Shown here in pieces: positions 1 to 12,400 of a stretch of DNA of 64,000 bases (the first letter of the stretch is position 1; the number at the start of each line of letters is the position of its first letter). Source of the stretch: Sparassis latifolia (taxonomy: Eukaryota > Basidiomycota > Agaricomycetes > Polyporales > Sparassidaceae). The stretch is from contig CM031555.1 of the NCBI GenBank assembly GCA_018466975.1, positions 1,612,001 to 1,676,000 on the forward strand. Reading direction: 5' to 3'. Made by a program: the position numbers and the translations under genes. Below the pieces are notes generated by a model that saw only the letters and a list, made by a program, of their open reading frames with translations, had not been told where the DNA came from and did not search any database.

Positions 1-2709
1 CAAACCCGGAACACCCGCTGTCAGCGCCACCGCGGCTCCGCACGCCAGAACACAAGGCGTCCCCCGATCTCCCACTCTCCTCGCCACGGTGCGTTTTCCA
101 ATCGCTCTTCTCTGGTGCCCATTGGCTTCCCCCCTCTAATCCCCGATTCGCAGCCCGCTCTCGCCCTGCGTCCGCCGCCGCCTCTGCCCCCACACACTCC
201 ACCGGCAGAACCCCCGCTGCTACGCCACCCAAGTTCGCCGGTCCCACCCACGTACACGCCGCGCGCTCAGTCCGACGTGCCGCGTCCTCAGGCTCCTCCC
301 CAGCTCCCTTCTGCTGCATCTCCACGGCCCACTCCTCCACTGCATCAGCCCGCACGCGCCCTCGCTTCTTCCTCTCCGCCCCCGCTGCCCCCTCTGCCAA
401 ATGTCGCGTCCCCCGTGGGTCTCCCGCAGCACATGTACCCGACGTTCCCGACGCTGCACTCACCCGCGCCCTCCTTGCCCCCGCCCTTCCTCTCCCCGCA
501 GTCCACCGACCGTGCTGCACCACCGATCCCTTCAATGCCGCTTCAACACACCTCGCCGCCCGCGCCATCGATTCCCCCACCGGACCTGCTCGACGCCGAC
601 GACACCACCAGCGGCCCGCCCCTGCCCTCATCCACGTCCCCACCGCCCGGGCCCGGGCCCGCGCCGCCTCGCCCTCCAAACCCCGAGCTGCTCCGGCTGC
701 ACGCCTCCGTGCACGCGCGGTTCACGTCCGAGCTCCACGCGCTCACCCACGCGCTCTCGCGCGACGCGGAGCGCCTGCGCGCACAGCAGGCGGACCTCCT
801 CGCGGGCGAGCCCGCGCTGCGCGACGAGATGGGCCGCCTGCGCGCGGTGCGCGACGTGTGTGAGGGGGTCGCGGCGCGCCTGCGCGGCGCCGTGGAGCGC
901 GGCGAGCGCAGCGTCGCCGAGCTCCGGAGGAAGGGCGACCCCGAGGTGGACGAGCTCGTGTGCTCGACGACGATCGTGTACAATCAGTGCGTGTCGGCTT
1001 CTTTTTGCTTTTAGGTTGTGCGCGCTGGGTTCCCCCTTTTTTTTGGGTTGCGCCCTGGTTCTTCTGCGAGCACGTCTTTTTGCGTAATTGCCCTGGACTT
1101 GAAGCGTCGGTGCAACGCGCGTCTTTCTCGCGTTCGTCGCGCTGGGGTTGGGGCAAGTTTTTCCGACTTGCGGCAGCTGGCCGTGTGCCGGGCTCGAGCT
1201 TTCCCCCTTCTGCAAGGCGCATCTCGCTGCCTCTTGGTTCTCGATCGTCAGGGGGGAGGGCGCGTCTTCTTCGCGTTTGTGCCCCGCTGGGTTTTGAGCG
1301 GGCTGTGGCTCGCGCTAGGCCCGTTGTTTCCTTGCTTCTGCGAGGGGCATCTGCGATCATCGGCGCGCGGCGTGTTGTGGACGCGCGCGTCTGCGCGTCT
1401 TGCGCTGGGTTTCGTGCGCGATTTCGTCGCACTGCTTGGCCGCGCACCAGGCCCGTTGTTTCCTGCTTCTGCAAGGGGCGCATCTACGCGTTTGCGCTGG
1501 GTTTTGTGCGTGTTTTTTGGCTTGCGCTGGGCCGTGCGCCGGGCCCGAAGTTTCCTGCTTCTGCAAGGCGCATCTTGCTGCCTGTTTCTCGATCGTCATC
1601 GCAACGTGGGGCGGACGCGCGGCGTCTTTGCGTTCGCGCTGAGTTTTGTGCGCGCTGGCCGTGTGCCGGGCCCGAGGTTTCCTGCTTCTGCAAGGCGCAT
1701 CTTGCTGCCTATTTCTCGATCGTCGCAACGTGTTGCGGACGCGCCGCGTCTTCGCGTTCGCGCTGGGTTTTGTGCGTGTTTTTGGCTTGTGCTGGCCGTG
1801 CATTAGGTCCATAGTTTCCTGCTTCTGCAAGGCGCATCTTGCTGCCTATTTCTCGATCGTCGCAACGTGTTGCGGACGCGTTCGTGTTCGTTCACCGTGT
1901 CGTGGTTTCTGCCAGTGTCCGACGCGAACTCCGATTACTGTCCCGCGACATCACGAGACGTCCCCCGTTGGACCCGGATTTCGCCCATCCGATATTCCCT
2001 TTTTTCCCCTTTTTTTCTCGATTTTTACATTCTTCGTGTGCGCGAGAAACGGTGTGCGTGCCGTGTCTCGCAGACCCATCGTAATCGCGCTTGCTCGCCC
2101 TTTCGCGACTTTGCCGTTCCCTTCGAACCCTCGTAATGCTCGCTCTGTTAATATTTTACGTCCCTGGGTTAATGTCCACCCTGGCCGAACCCCCAGCCGG
2201 CGCAGGCTCGCTCCTGCCTTTTCTGCTCTTGCCCATTGCCCACAGCATTCTTTCCCTGCAGACGCGAGCACGAACGCGAAAACTGATCATCCCCCCCCCT
2301 TCGCAGACTCATCAACCTCGTCGCGGAAGATAACGCGATAGAGGACACGATCTACCACCTGCACCGCGCGCTCAACACCGGACGAATAGACCTCGAGCGT
2401 TTTCTAAGGGTGCGTGCGATATTCATTTCTACCACTTCCCAGCATCCCCCAGCCGCCGCCCCGACCCCGTCGCACGGCGTCGATTGGCTATCCCCTGTGT
2501 TGCTTGTGCTTCCCAGGGTGCTGTCATACATAGTGCGCTGCAGGATGCTCACGAGTTGTCCCTGCTCCGCGCCACAGACGACGCGCGTGCTTGCGGAAGA
2601 GCAGTTCATGAAGCGCGCGCTGATAGAGAAGATCGAGGCCGGGTTGCCGCGCGACACCGCCGCCGCGGCGCCGTGGGGCGTCGTCCCAGACTTTGCGAGC
2701 TGGAGCTGA
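1..2709 (+). CDS. VPS23: ESCRT-I subunit Vps23/TSG101, 3' part (partial at window start)
   Basis: Vps23 is the ubiquitin-binding ESCRT-I subunit that sorts cargo into multivesicular endosomes. The N-terminal UEV domain lies left of the window. What is seen is a long Pro/Ser-rich linker (about 154-690), a coiled coil rich in Arg, Glu and Leu (about 690-960), then the C-terminal steadiness box, recognised from the motifs VAEDNAIEDTIYHL, IDLERFL and EEQFMKRALI. Proposed exons are 1-88, 154-986, 2307-2409 and 2578-2709; every junction keeps phase and the stop is TGA at 2707-2709. The third intron (987-2306, 1,320 nt) is far longer than any other in the window and is made of degenerate tandem repeats. 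The coding part is very GC-rich, which creates long antisense open frames that are not genes. The identity is strong for the C-terminal box; the frame of the first 88 bases is inferred. Confidence 0.85.
1170..1885. repeat. Degenerate tandem repeats inside the VPS23 intron
   Basis: Six related units share a core around CTGCTTCTGCAAGGCGCATC followed by a tract ending near TTGCGGACGCG. Cores lie near 1204, 1332, 1462, 1554, 1681 and 1816, so spacing is about 90-135 bp. The last two units are nearly identical. They lie wholly within the intron 987-2306. Confidence 0.8.
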
Positions 2710-4276
2710 GGGCGAACCCTGCTGCGTCTGCGCCTCAGCTCGCGCACCGCGGTGCCTGGGGAGCCCGGCGGAAAGCGCGGTTCCGCTGGAGGAAGAAGAC
2801 GCGGTCCAGGAATGGAAGGGCCAATGGCAATGTAATATCGGGAGACGCGTTGCATGTGGAACACGTCGCAGATGGCCTCGACGTGGAGAGAGAGCGGTGC
2901 TGACGGCAAGGGTGAGTCAGTAGGATAGCCCCTAAGTCCGTTTGTCGCGTTGGGACACGAACGAATTGCGTTTGTCGGGGCGTTCTTAGTGGCGTGCGGC
3001 TTCTCTGGCGGCCCATAGCGTCGTGTTTTCGGCGTCCGTACATCGGGGGCGCCGGCGATCATAGAATACGCTCAGGCTAAGGGCAGACGCTGTCGAGCGA
3101 ACGCGTTGCTACTGTACGACCCCGATATGGCAGTACTAGCGTGCCTGCCCATCGTGCGCGGACGCAGAGCGCTGCAGATGCTTCCGCCTCCCCGGGCAGC
3201 CTCGCGGTCTGCTGCTCACGCGGGTCCACAGGTAACGTAGCCATCTAAACCGGTTACGGGACACTGAATGGGGAGACAAGGAAGCGTCCCTTGTGGGTCC
3301 AGTGACGGTCCAGGAGCCGACCAGCGGAACTAAGAGGTTCGTACCCTCGTTTTGCGCTTCTGAGCCACCGCGTCATAGTACTTGGCCCACATCGATCTCG
3401 TGGACGGGACGAACATCGATGCGGCAGCGCACGCACCCTCCGACGGCCGTCGAGACCGCGCCCAGCACCGTCTACCGAGGCCCACCGAAATGGCAGCCCT
3501 CTCCGCGCTCCACTCGTAGCCCCAGCCTCAGGGCTCATCCCCTCGCTTAGTCCGGCCGTCTTCCACCATGGAAATCCCGTTCATATTAATTCTGTACGCA
3601 ATCCCGAATTCATATCCCTCGCTTCTCCTCGCGGTCTTCCGTCCGCTTCGAAATCGATGGCGACCTTTCTCCTAGATTAAAAATGACGTCCTCCGTGTAA
3701 GTTGTGTCGGTCGCCGGTGAATGGTTGGCCCGTGCCCAATGGCGCTGCGGCCCCAGCTAGCTCCCGATAATAATATCATGCCATGCTCAATCTGTAAAAT
3801 GCATGTGACGCATTTGCAATTTTTGATCAACAGATTCAGCACCGCCGAGCGAGATACAGTGTAGCCAGACTTGTCGTGGAATTATATCGAGATCAAGATG
3901 ATACGAAACTCGATGCGGAACCTGACGCTAATCCTATCCTGATCGCCCACTAGCTCACTATATACCCTGCCTGCTCAAGCACAAGTAGGCATAGTTCTGA
4001 CTCTCATAATCGCCCAGCTACTCGTACACGCTAACTAGTATGAGACGACGCATCCTTAATAATAATTAACGCCATAGGAGGGACTGAATTCAGGGAAGGG
4101 AACAAACAACGATACACGAAGAAAACAGCATGTGGAGGCAAATCTGACGGACGGAAACGGAAACAAACAAGATAGGGTGAATAAAGAATATTGGAAATCA
4201 GGTGAAGATAATAATCGTGCTGGCCGGACCGTTCGAACTTTCGTTCTTCAGCGTTCAGCATTCTCCTCGGACGTAT
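2710..4276. other. Intergenic stretch without a supported gene
   Basis: This region follows the VPS23 stop and ends at the SRC1 stop. Its open frames are short or antisense to VPS23, and none gives a recognisable domain. The part near 4035-4276 is probably the SRC1 3' untranslated region. Nothing else is seen. Confidence 0.5.
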
Positions 4277-7101
4277 TCATGCGGGGCTAAGCGTCTTGCC
4301 TGCACTGCCAACCCACCTCCACACGCGCAATTCGTCCCCCCCTGCGACCTCCTCCAGGTTGGTCCGCACGTTCGCATTGCCCTCGACGACACGCTCGACG
4401 CGTTCCCACAAGCGTCTGCGCGCTCTCACCGAATGTTCGTCCTGTAAAATGAGATCGCGTAACTGGAGTGACGACAGGTAGGGTTGCGGCGCGGTCACAG
4501 GGTCGGTATGATGCGCCATTTCTTGGTTTCGCAAAAGATCCAGTGCGATTTGCACCAATGAAGCGACACGTTCATCCTCTATGTGTTTCTGGGCCTGCCG
4601 CCGCCTGAACGCGAAGACGCTGACAATCAGAAGTGCACCCGCTGCCGGAAGTCGGTTGTCAATTGAGCACGAGATTGGAACGCAATGGAGGAAAAACATA
4701 CTGATGATCGACTTGTTCCATTCCGCCCACGATTCTCTGGCCTGCACTCTAAGCGCACAATCCCAGCTCATGACCGGGGTCCGATGGGCAAGGTATCGAC
4801 GGCCCCTAGAACATAAAACACGTAAAGATACCGTTCGCGCAATCGATGGACAATGAAGACGTACTCAGCATCTTCGCCCATGAAGACCCCGCCCCATTGT
4901 ATGAGTTGTTGAATAGCCTCATTGAACGTATCATCCAATGTGCCTAGCAAATTTGGCTACGATAGGAGCTGAGGTCAGCACGCGAAGTAAGGACTGACGA
5001 TGGAACTACGTGACATACAGCAGTCTTCCTTCTCAAGTCTTCCTTCAGCTTCTCGAGTTGCACGCCCCAGCGTTTCGCTTCTGTTGCTTCATCACCTTCG
5101 GGTAAGCCCACGCCGGTGCCCTCACAGAGTCTCCTCCCTCGTTCAGCGGCAAGCATGGCCTCTACCGCCTTCCCAAGGACGCCGATATGGCGCTTGCGGC
5201 GGGGGTCTTCCTCGCAATGCGGTGACAATGCTATAGGTCCCATGCCAGGCATTCCGTCCAGCACGAGTGATAGAGCCGAATACACGAGGTGAGGGACATC
5301 GGTACTTGGTGAGAGCGAGTGTCCGGGACGCGTAAAGGTTGTCAGAGACTTTGATAGTGAGGCCGATGTTCCCGGTACAGGGAGAAAATAGAGGAGGGGA
5401 TGTGGCCGGACAATGTAGCCTGTGTCACAGGTCATAGTGGAAGGCGTGCATGTAGCATGCAGCGGACAGGGCGTGCAGGTATCTGGATACGGCAGAGGCG
5501 AAAGCGGGAGAGGCGGACAAGCTTCCGCCAAAACCACGGATGATTCTGCTGCAGAGTCGTGATGCACCCCACGCTCTGGAGAATGCGTGGGAATGGGAGA
5601 GCGAACGGACGCGGTGTCGTTCGCCTCAGGCGTCACGTAGAGTGTCGTCCGATTCTCGTTGTTGCAACTCTCCACCGCAGCCCAATGTGCTCTGAGGCTT
5701 TCAAGGTGAGCATTGGTGGCCTTGCCAGTATCACAGAACCCAATCTGCGCCGACTGCTGCTTATACTGCAAGACTGCGCCGGAGCCCAATAGCGCAAACA
5801 GAGCCAAGACGAGGCGAAGGAAGATCGGCGCAGACGCAGATCCTGAACGGGATGCTCGCCGAGTCGTATCGCCGCCTTGCGAGATACGACGGGAGACAGC
5901 TGTCACTTGATCCTCCTCCGCCTCACCTTCGGACTCCATGATAGCTTCAGCTTCAGTATTTTCCGCCATGGCTTCCTGAAGCGCTTGAATTTGTTCATCC
6001 TCTTCGGTCTCTTCTTGTTGCTTCAGATGGTCGGTCGGTGACATGACTCTTCGGCTCGCTGAAGCTTCGGGCACAAGTTTGCTCTTCTGTCCCCGCTCCA
6101 TTGTTGCTCGTGTCTCCCGCTGCAGCCCAGGAGGTAGCTGCGGCTCGAAACTACTCTCCGGAGGTTTCACGCCTGGTGCTCTCCCCTTCCCCTTATCCTT
6201 GGACGGGGAGGAAGGCGGAGACGAGAGGTACTGAGGCGGAGCAGACATCGACTTACGCGATTTAAGGGCATGAGGAGCAACACTGGTTCGCCTTGTACGC
6301 GGTCGAACCGGTGAAGGACGCGCTGGCGAGGATGACTCGGCACCGGACTGGAAAATGTTGTGATCCTCCCAGCCAGAGTCTTCCGGGAAGGCTTGCGAGA
6401 CACGCCGCGCACGGCTACCCGCGTCTGTGGTCTATTCAAGTGGAGTATGAGTAAAGGTGTCGCGGTGCTTTCTTCGAATACGTACGCTCTTCTTGTTTCG
6501 GCCAACTTTGCGTACCATAACTTCTTCTTCGGGTTCACTCTCCTCGTTTACGGTTGGTTGCACAGGCTTTGTTGTCCTACGCTTAGACGGCCCTCCGATT
6601 GTCGGTTCAGCTGTTGATCTGCGACGCTTGGGCTGCAGGCACATATAATGAACACACATCCATGCTGTCAATTTACAACCGGACTCACAGGAGCTGGTTC
6701 GGGCTCCTGTGGCTGTTCTTCGGATGGAGCACGAGACGGTCGCCTCGAAGATCGTCGCAAAGGCTGCCAAGCATGGTATGTTAAGCATACAATTGATATC
6801 TCTCACCGCTTACCACCTTCCCTTCATTTAGCGGCCTCCCTGTGATTCCATCTTTGATTCCGTCATCGCTGGCTTGACTGTTCTCGCGCTTTAACCTGTC
6901 CTTTTTCAATTTCTTCGATTTCGCCTTGATCTCCTCGTTGAACAGTTGGACAAGTTTGGGCTTGGTGTACGGAGAGGGGTAGACTACGTTGTGGAAACCA
7001 AATACACCGAGAAGCTGCGGTACAGTGAGAGTAGATGGATCGAAATCGGGTTCCAGGTAGTCCCCGCGGGCAACGATTTGGGCGGCAGTCAAGCGCGACA
7101 T
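4277..7101 (-). CDS. SRC1: HeH/LEM-domain inner nuclear membrane protein Src1/Heh1 (MAN1-like)
   Basis: This is an integral inner nuclear membrane protein that tethers chromatin and helps nuclear pore quality control. Seven exons fit in phase: 7101-6814, 6763-6689, 6632-6486, 6431-5019, 4956-4865, 4805-4702 and 4641-4277, with introns of 49-62 nt. The N-terminus shows the HeH fold (YLEPDFDPSTLTVPQLLGVF, then a lysine-rich tail). A basic, Ser-rich linker follows, with the SGWEDHNIFQSGAESSSP stretch common in fungal Src1. Then come a first membrane segment (LRLVLALFALLGSGAVL), a lumenal Cys-containing region, a second membrane segment (SIITGALLIVSVFAF) and the C-terminal winged-helix MAN1/Msc domain ending RVWRWVG. 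The start at 7101 is the first ATG directly before the HeH domain; an in-frame ATG at 7122 is the alternative. Confidence 0.88.
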
Positions 7102-7352
7102 AGCGTGTATGGCGTAAAACACGGTGAGCGTGAGGACGGAGATGGAAGTTCGTATTTAGATCACGTCGCGCTCGTTTTCCCACGACAACATCCGTATAAA
7201 CAGCACGTGCCTCGCGACAGTTCGCCACGTGCACGCCACACTAGTCGCGACTCAGGCGCCGTGGACTCTCCGTGGACCCGCCATAGTAGGCTCATAGATA
7301 CAGCCTCTAGTTACCTGCAGGAAGACAGTCGTTCCTTTGTAATAGAGGCTGA

Positions 7353-8243
7353 GATCATTACCGATGACCCGCTGAGAAGTCCCCCGTGGGAAACCGGACT
7401 TTGAACGATGCCGACGGCAATTCGACGCACGAATCTTTAGCGCTCAAGTCGCGTGCAGCCACAGGCGCGTCTTACCTGTGTACAAGCTTCGCGTGCTGTA
7501 AAAAGTTCTCATGGCGACGGTGCTTCGTCAACGAAGAACCAGCAGACAAGACTCTTGACAGCTTGCTGCGACAGCAGGCTACGAACGCGTTTTGACCGGA
7601 GCATTTGAGGGCTCATGATGGCGAGACGAATGTCCTCTCCGCTGACAAGCTCGGCCAGAAGATCGCGATTGTTGTGGTATGCTTCTCTCATAGTGTCTTC
7701 GTTGATAGCCAGTGCACGAATTCCGCGGCTATTGGCCACAGTTTCCTATACTCAAGGTCAGAATGAAACTACTGTCGGTGTGCTTGTCAGCACGACAGTA
7801 CCTGCTGCAATGCTAGCAATTTAGTAGGCACAATCATGAGAGCTATTCCTATCTTCATCTGGGCTTGTGCAGCCAGTAGCGGAGCATGCATAACCGTCGT
7901 CTTCCCCTGGCCCGGCGCGATGACGAGGAACAGATCCTTGCCGCGGATGAGGTCCATGCCATGGCATAGCTGGAAATCGCGAACCGAGGGAACTCCGCAC
8001 TTCTGAACGATCAGCGACTCGAGCCATTCTGAAGAGCCTTCTGCAGGTATGATGGACATAGAGAACGGCGTGGATTACAGCTACGTAGCATACATACAGA
8101 GTTGACGCGACTGACATCTCTGCCACCGACGCGTTTTGGGAATTATAGTTTAGTGCCGATGACGCAGCCGTCCCTTCCGCTGTCTGGCACGTAGCTCAAA
8201 AACTCCCACGGGGGACTTCTCAGTGGGCTCCCGGATAATGATC
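7353..8243. mobile_element. Small element with ~40-bp imperfect terminal inverted repeats carrying a helicase gene fragment
   Basis: The ends are inverted copies of each other. CTGAGAAGTCCCCCGTGGGA at 7374-7393 matches the complement of 8203-8222 exactly, and the similarity continues outward through ACCGATGACCC-like sequence to GATCATTA at 7353-7360 and its complement at 8236-8243. No transposase is present, so the element would be non-autonomous. A target-site duplication could not be fixed, so the exact outer ends and the superfamily are open. It lies 5' of SRC1 and 3' of FKS1. Confidence 0.65.
7509..8059 (-). pseudogene. RecQ/DEAD-like helicase N-terminal fragment (captured, truncated)
   Basis: The minus strand encodes a superfamily 2 helicase start. 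Motif I is APGQGKTTVM, followed by an LMIVPTKLLALQQ block (motif Ia region), an intron at 7801-7746 with good GTACTG/TATAG ends, then a block containing LAIMSPQML and FFVDEA (motif II). The reading frame stops a few codons after VDEA, so motifs III-VI and the RecQ C-terminal regions are missing. The intron is retained, so the fragment came from genomic DNA and not from a reverse-transcribed message. It lies inside the inverted repeats at 7353-8243. A DEAD-box or RecQ-like family is likely, but the exact parent gene is not known. Confidence 0.7.
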
Positions 8244-9460
8244 CTAGACTACCACCATAGTTAGGGTGGGCGGCAGCAACAGTGTTTCTGACACTTCTTG
8301 GTATAAGTGTTGGCTCATATCAGCGATCCGCACGGACTATCCTCGCGGGAGACTCTCCCTTTCCTGCGCCCAATACCGAGTGTAGCTGGGGGCACCCCGA
8401 ATGGTCGGGTCATTACCTCCTTCACCTGTCTCGTCTCCTCGAAAATCGCCCAGAAGAACTCCGCGAAGAGTTGATTGACAAATGATGTGACACCCATGCT
8501 CATGTCCTCATTTTGAACGCGCTCGATGATGGCCGTGCTTAGCGTGACAGACAGCAGTCGGTGAATTGAATTCCTTCTATCTGACTCTCAATGATAGATT
8601 TTTGAAGCCACTTGACAGAACTTATTTGTTTCGACGTACTGTCTGGCTGTAGCGACGACGGTAACACGGTCGGGATTCTTGACAATGGCGACAGTGTTTC
8701 CAAACACAGCACGGTAGAAAGAGATGTTCAGACTGAGTTCAGAGCAAGATCGGATAGCCTGAGCTGCATTTTCGTCTGTTGATTGGCGATAAAACCAGAG
8801 ATGCTGCCTACTAGGGAAGGCTCTGCTGGTGGTTGTACCTTGTGCTGCCACAGAACATATGAACGTCCAAGGTAATGTCGACATACTACACGTAAAGCCT
8901 TTGCGAATAGCGTCCAGCAGATCATCCAAAAACGCGCTCCTTGGGACTATAACCTTGAAAGATATGCACGATAAGGTTTCTCACCGAGCACCGAGTACCA
9001 AAGAGAAAGGTTGTTGTGCACGTTGATACGGAGTAATGGAGGTTCCTACAATTTAGAGCGATCATGCCTATGTCACCAAACCTGGTGATCATTGACAGAG
9101 TGAGAGAACTGGCAGCTTCCACCAAGGACAGAGGACAGAGGAGCCTTGCACTTCCTACGACAGTGAGACTGATTAGCGTGAAAGCACCCGCTATCATTAT
9201 GATTCAGAGGTCAATCAGGTATGATATACGTATAGGATATATTCAGGATACCAGCACTTGAAAGCCGAACGTACCGATAACTACCCACGGTGCAGTGTTG
9301 TGACGACCATCCAGAAAGCTGTGTGAAGATCTAAATGGTAGTACAGATATACCGCACGAAAGAGGCCACGAGTAAGTAGATGAGTGTACAGTGGAATATG
9401 CCTAAAGCGCCAAAAATGCGAAGATGCGTGTTGGTTTGACGGGGTGACGTGTGGGCGCCA
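8244..9460 (-). other. Unassigned stretch with short membrane-like open frames
   Basis: The stretch lies between the inverted-repeat element and the FKS1 stop. The minus strand has consecutive open frames at 9197-8922 (hydrophobic, with GAFTLISLTVVGSARLL), 8929-8588 and 8540-8410 (VNQLFAEFFWAIFEETRQ). They could be exons of one small multi-exon gene or remnants of one. Plausible donors and acceptors exist, for example near 9277 and 9202, but no family was recognised. The FKS1 3' untranslated region probably takes up the first part. Confidence 0.3.
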
Positions 9461-12400
9461 TTAGATATTCTGACATAGTGTACAGTTGAACGTGATGCGA
9501 TCTCGGAAGAGGGCAGCTGAAAAAGGACAGTTAGCTCCGTGAGATCAGGCTATAGAACGAGGACATACGGAGCACGATCAGCGCAGCGAGGCATGCCACT
9601 ACTACAATGTAAACGAAGGTGTATTTCACCACCTAACAAGTTGGAGGAGAGTATCAATGTCTTGTTACCAATGCTGCGACGCTAATCGACGTACGATCCA
9701 ACGACGTTGCCGTCTTTGTTTCGTTGAGAAAAGTGGCGGTCGTATCTGCTTGGATGGTCGTAACCAGACTAAAAAACCTTAAGTTCAAGGGACAAAATGA
9801 TCACTTGCACATCAAATGACTTACACATCATCGTGGAATGCAGCTTGTCGACAAAGGGGATGAGGGTAGGAGGCGTCATGATAATCAACAATATGTGTGC
9901 CAATAAGAAATCCGAGCTCCACAAAGACATCTCAACTATCTTCACCACATACTCGCGCGCAGGTTGCGACAAAGCAGAATTGCCTAGTCCCCGTCCATAC
10001 CATTTACCTGACCACCAGGCACGATTCGTCTCGTCATGCTTGTACTCCCGCGACAGGAAGACAGCTATCAGGATCTTCTGGATGGCACGCTGGATAGCGA
10101 TGATGGAGATCGCCCCAAGAACGGCGTGTGACGCATCCCACAGCTCGAGGAACCACTACACACAAATTAGTAACCACGCCTGTCATTTTGATAGAAAACT
10201 TACGAAGAATTCGAAAAATGCGATAAGACCGAACAGGGCGAGGAAATGAGCAAGTGCGGCCATTACCGAAGCGAATCTCGTCCAAGACTCCATCATCGGC
10301 CCTAGGAACAACGAAATGAAGAACAGAGCCAACAAGATCGCCGCGTTCCATACGACGGGCCCAACAGCAATGACGGCAATGCGGATGAATGGACTGGGAT
10401 TCTGTTGCCCGAGGTGATTCGGGAACGATTTCACGAACATATACGCGACAACAAATATCGTAGCTTGACAGATCGGCCACACGATCTCAGAGAAGATGAC
10501 GGCTTTCCACTTTGCGCGGGGGACGTCTCCAGATAACTTCTCCGAAGGATGACCGAGTTTCTTCTTCTTGTAACCAGTGATCATCGTTCGCGAGAGACGA
10601 CAATAGCCGTACCAACTGCTGGCCTTTGTGCGAGAATTGCCGCGAGACATCCAACGCAAGAACTCCCGATAATCGATGATGAAGTCGGGGAAAGAGAACT
10701 GATGCGGGTTGAATACGAAAGGCGCGATACACAATGAGAGGACCGAGAACCAGAAGTAGATCAGGTACGGTGTCCAGATGGCCATAGTGGCATACAAGAG
10801 TAGAAGAACGTTGCGCATGCCCATATAGATACTAGGACCAGCGAAGCGGGAATAGAGTATGGTGAAGGATATCCGCGTGGTTGCAAATCCACGTCCCGTG
10901 GCGATGTACCGCGCGCCGCCGAACGTCAGATTGCTCAAGATGGACTGCGAGTAGATCTGGGTGGAAAAGACTTCGAAAATGGGAGAAAGGGATAGGAAAT
11001 GTTTTCCAAGACGAATCAATGCCTTTCCTGTGCCTCGTTCGAGTAGTTCTGTAAGAGGAGATCAGTATGTATATAAAAGCAGGGGGAATAACACGTGCCT
11101 TGCAAGAATAGTGGCAAGAAAGCGATGAAGAAGACCAAAAAGATGGATATGATGCATCGTTTAATCCACTGGAAGACGGGGGTTAAATTGTAACAACCGG
11201 GCTGACCACCAATAACGTCCCCTTGCGAATTGATAATGCAAACCGCGAGTTCCTTATTCAATGTGCCGATATACAAGACTGTAAAGAGGAAAGCTCAGAT
11301 ATAGGATGGCAATATATTGAATGAGACTCACGAGTGACCATGAAGATCTGGATGGAGTAGATAACCAAGATGTTGTTGATGTGGAATCCAGGATGTCCAT
11401 AATAGAAGGTGAGGAAACGGTCCAAGGGCAACTGGGTACCCAGATAGTAGTACTCTCTGCTAAGCATTTGCTCACCCATACCAGTCCCCAGTTTCGTCTG
11501 GAAGTTCAGGATGGTGCCGAAGCCAAGGTCACGACCCTTTCCGCACTGGTAGTACTCCGAGTGTTTGATGCGCCCACCACGGCCGATAGCGTTCATACCA
11601 GCGAAAATGTCCTCGTTAAGATGCAGACCCTTCTGAGCCTTAGAGACACCACCGCGCGTGGCCATGAATGCCGCGTTCAAGAAATCGGGGTGACCGTAGT
11701 GCAGCTTGCCGCCGATCCAAGCCAAAACGCGCGGAGTCATCGTACCGAACGTCTGTTCCTTACCTGCTGCAATGTCACCCAGAACACCAATGTTCTCTGA
11801 GAAGATGTACTCGCGAGTACCCACGATCGCCACAGGGGATCTTTTGAACTCCTTGTGACCCCATTGTGCATACGGGCTTTGACTGGAGATAGTGTATTCC
11901 TCAAACTCACCAAGGATGCTCCGAATCTTGATGCATTCCTCCAGGTAGTTATCCTGGTTGGCATCGATGAGCTGCAGGTATTCGCCACGGTAGAAGATGA
12001 TCGCATGATTCTGGTTGTCGGACTTGCCATCACCGAGAATGGGATTGCCGGGAAGCTCAATGCGGAACTTGGGCATCCGCTTCCCAGTCTTGCTGTCCAC
12101 CTCTGAATGACCATCAATGAGTACAGAAAACAATCGCGGATCTCCACCCTTCGGACCGGGTTCTTCGTCGAGGTATGCAATCTGCAGATCCGGGTATGCA
12201 CGCAGGAGAAACTCGGCGTTCTCAAGCTCCTCCTTGTTGAACTTGGCATACCGCTGCATGGACACAGTGAACTTGAACTTCCGCCTCGACATACGCTCCA
12301 GCTCACGCTCGAGTCTGTCCGTGTTCCCGGCGAACCGCTGCACAATCTGCGGGTTCTCGACGCGATACAACAGCTTGATGGCCTTGGCATAGTTCATCAT

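Noticed and set aside
543..1483. Long antisense open frames over VPS23
   Set aside because: They are low-complexity Arg/Ala/Ser translations of GC-rich coding DNA and of the repeated intron, with no domain.
2352..3062. 236-codon minus-strand frame
   Set aside because: It overlaps the steadiness-box exons of VPS23 on the other strand and has no recognisable family.
9340..9780. Separate small membrane-protein gene
   Set aside because: On splicing, these exons complete the FKS1 C-terminus (through [12 protein letters not shown] and [15 protein letters not shown]), so they belong to FKS1.
11737..12390. Antisense 217-codon frame inside FKS1
   Set aside because: It is a shadow of the strongly conserved FKS1 catalytic exon.
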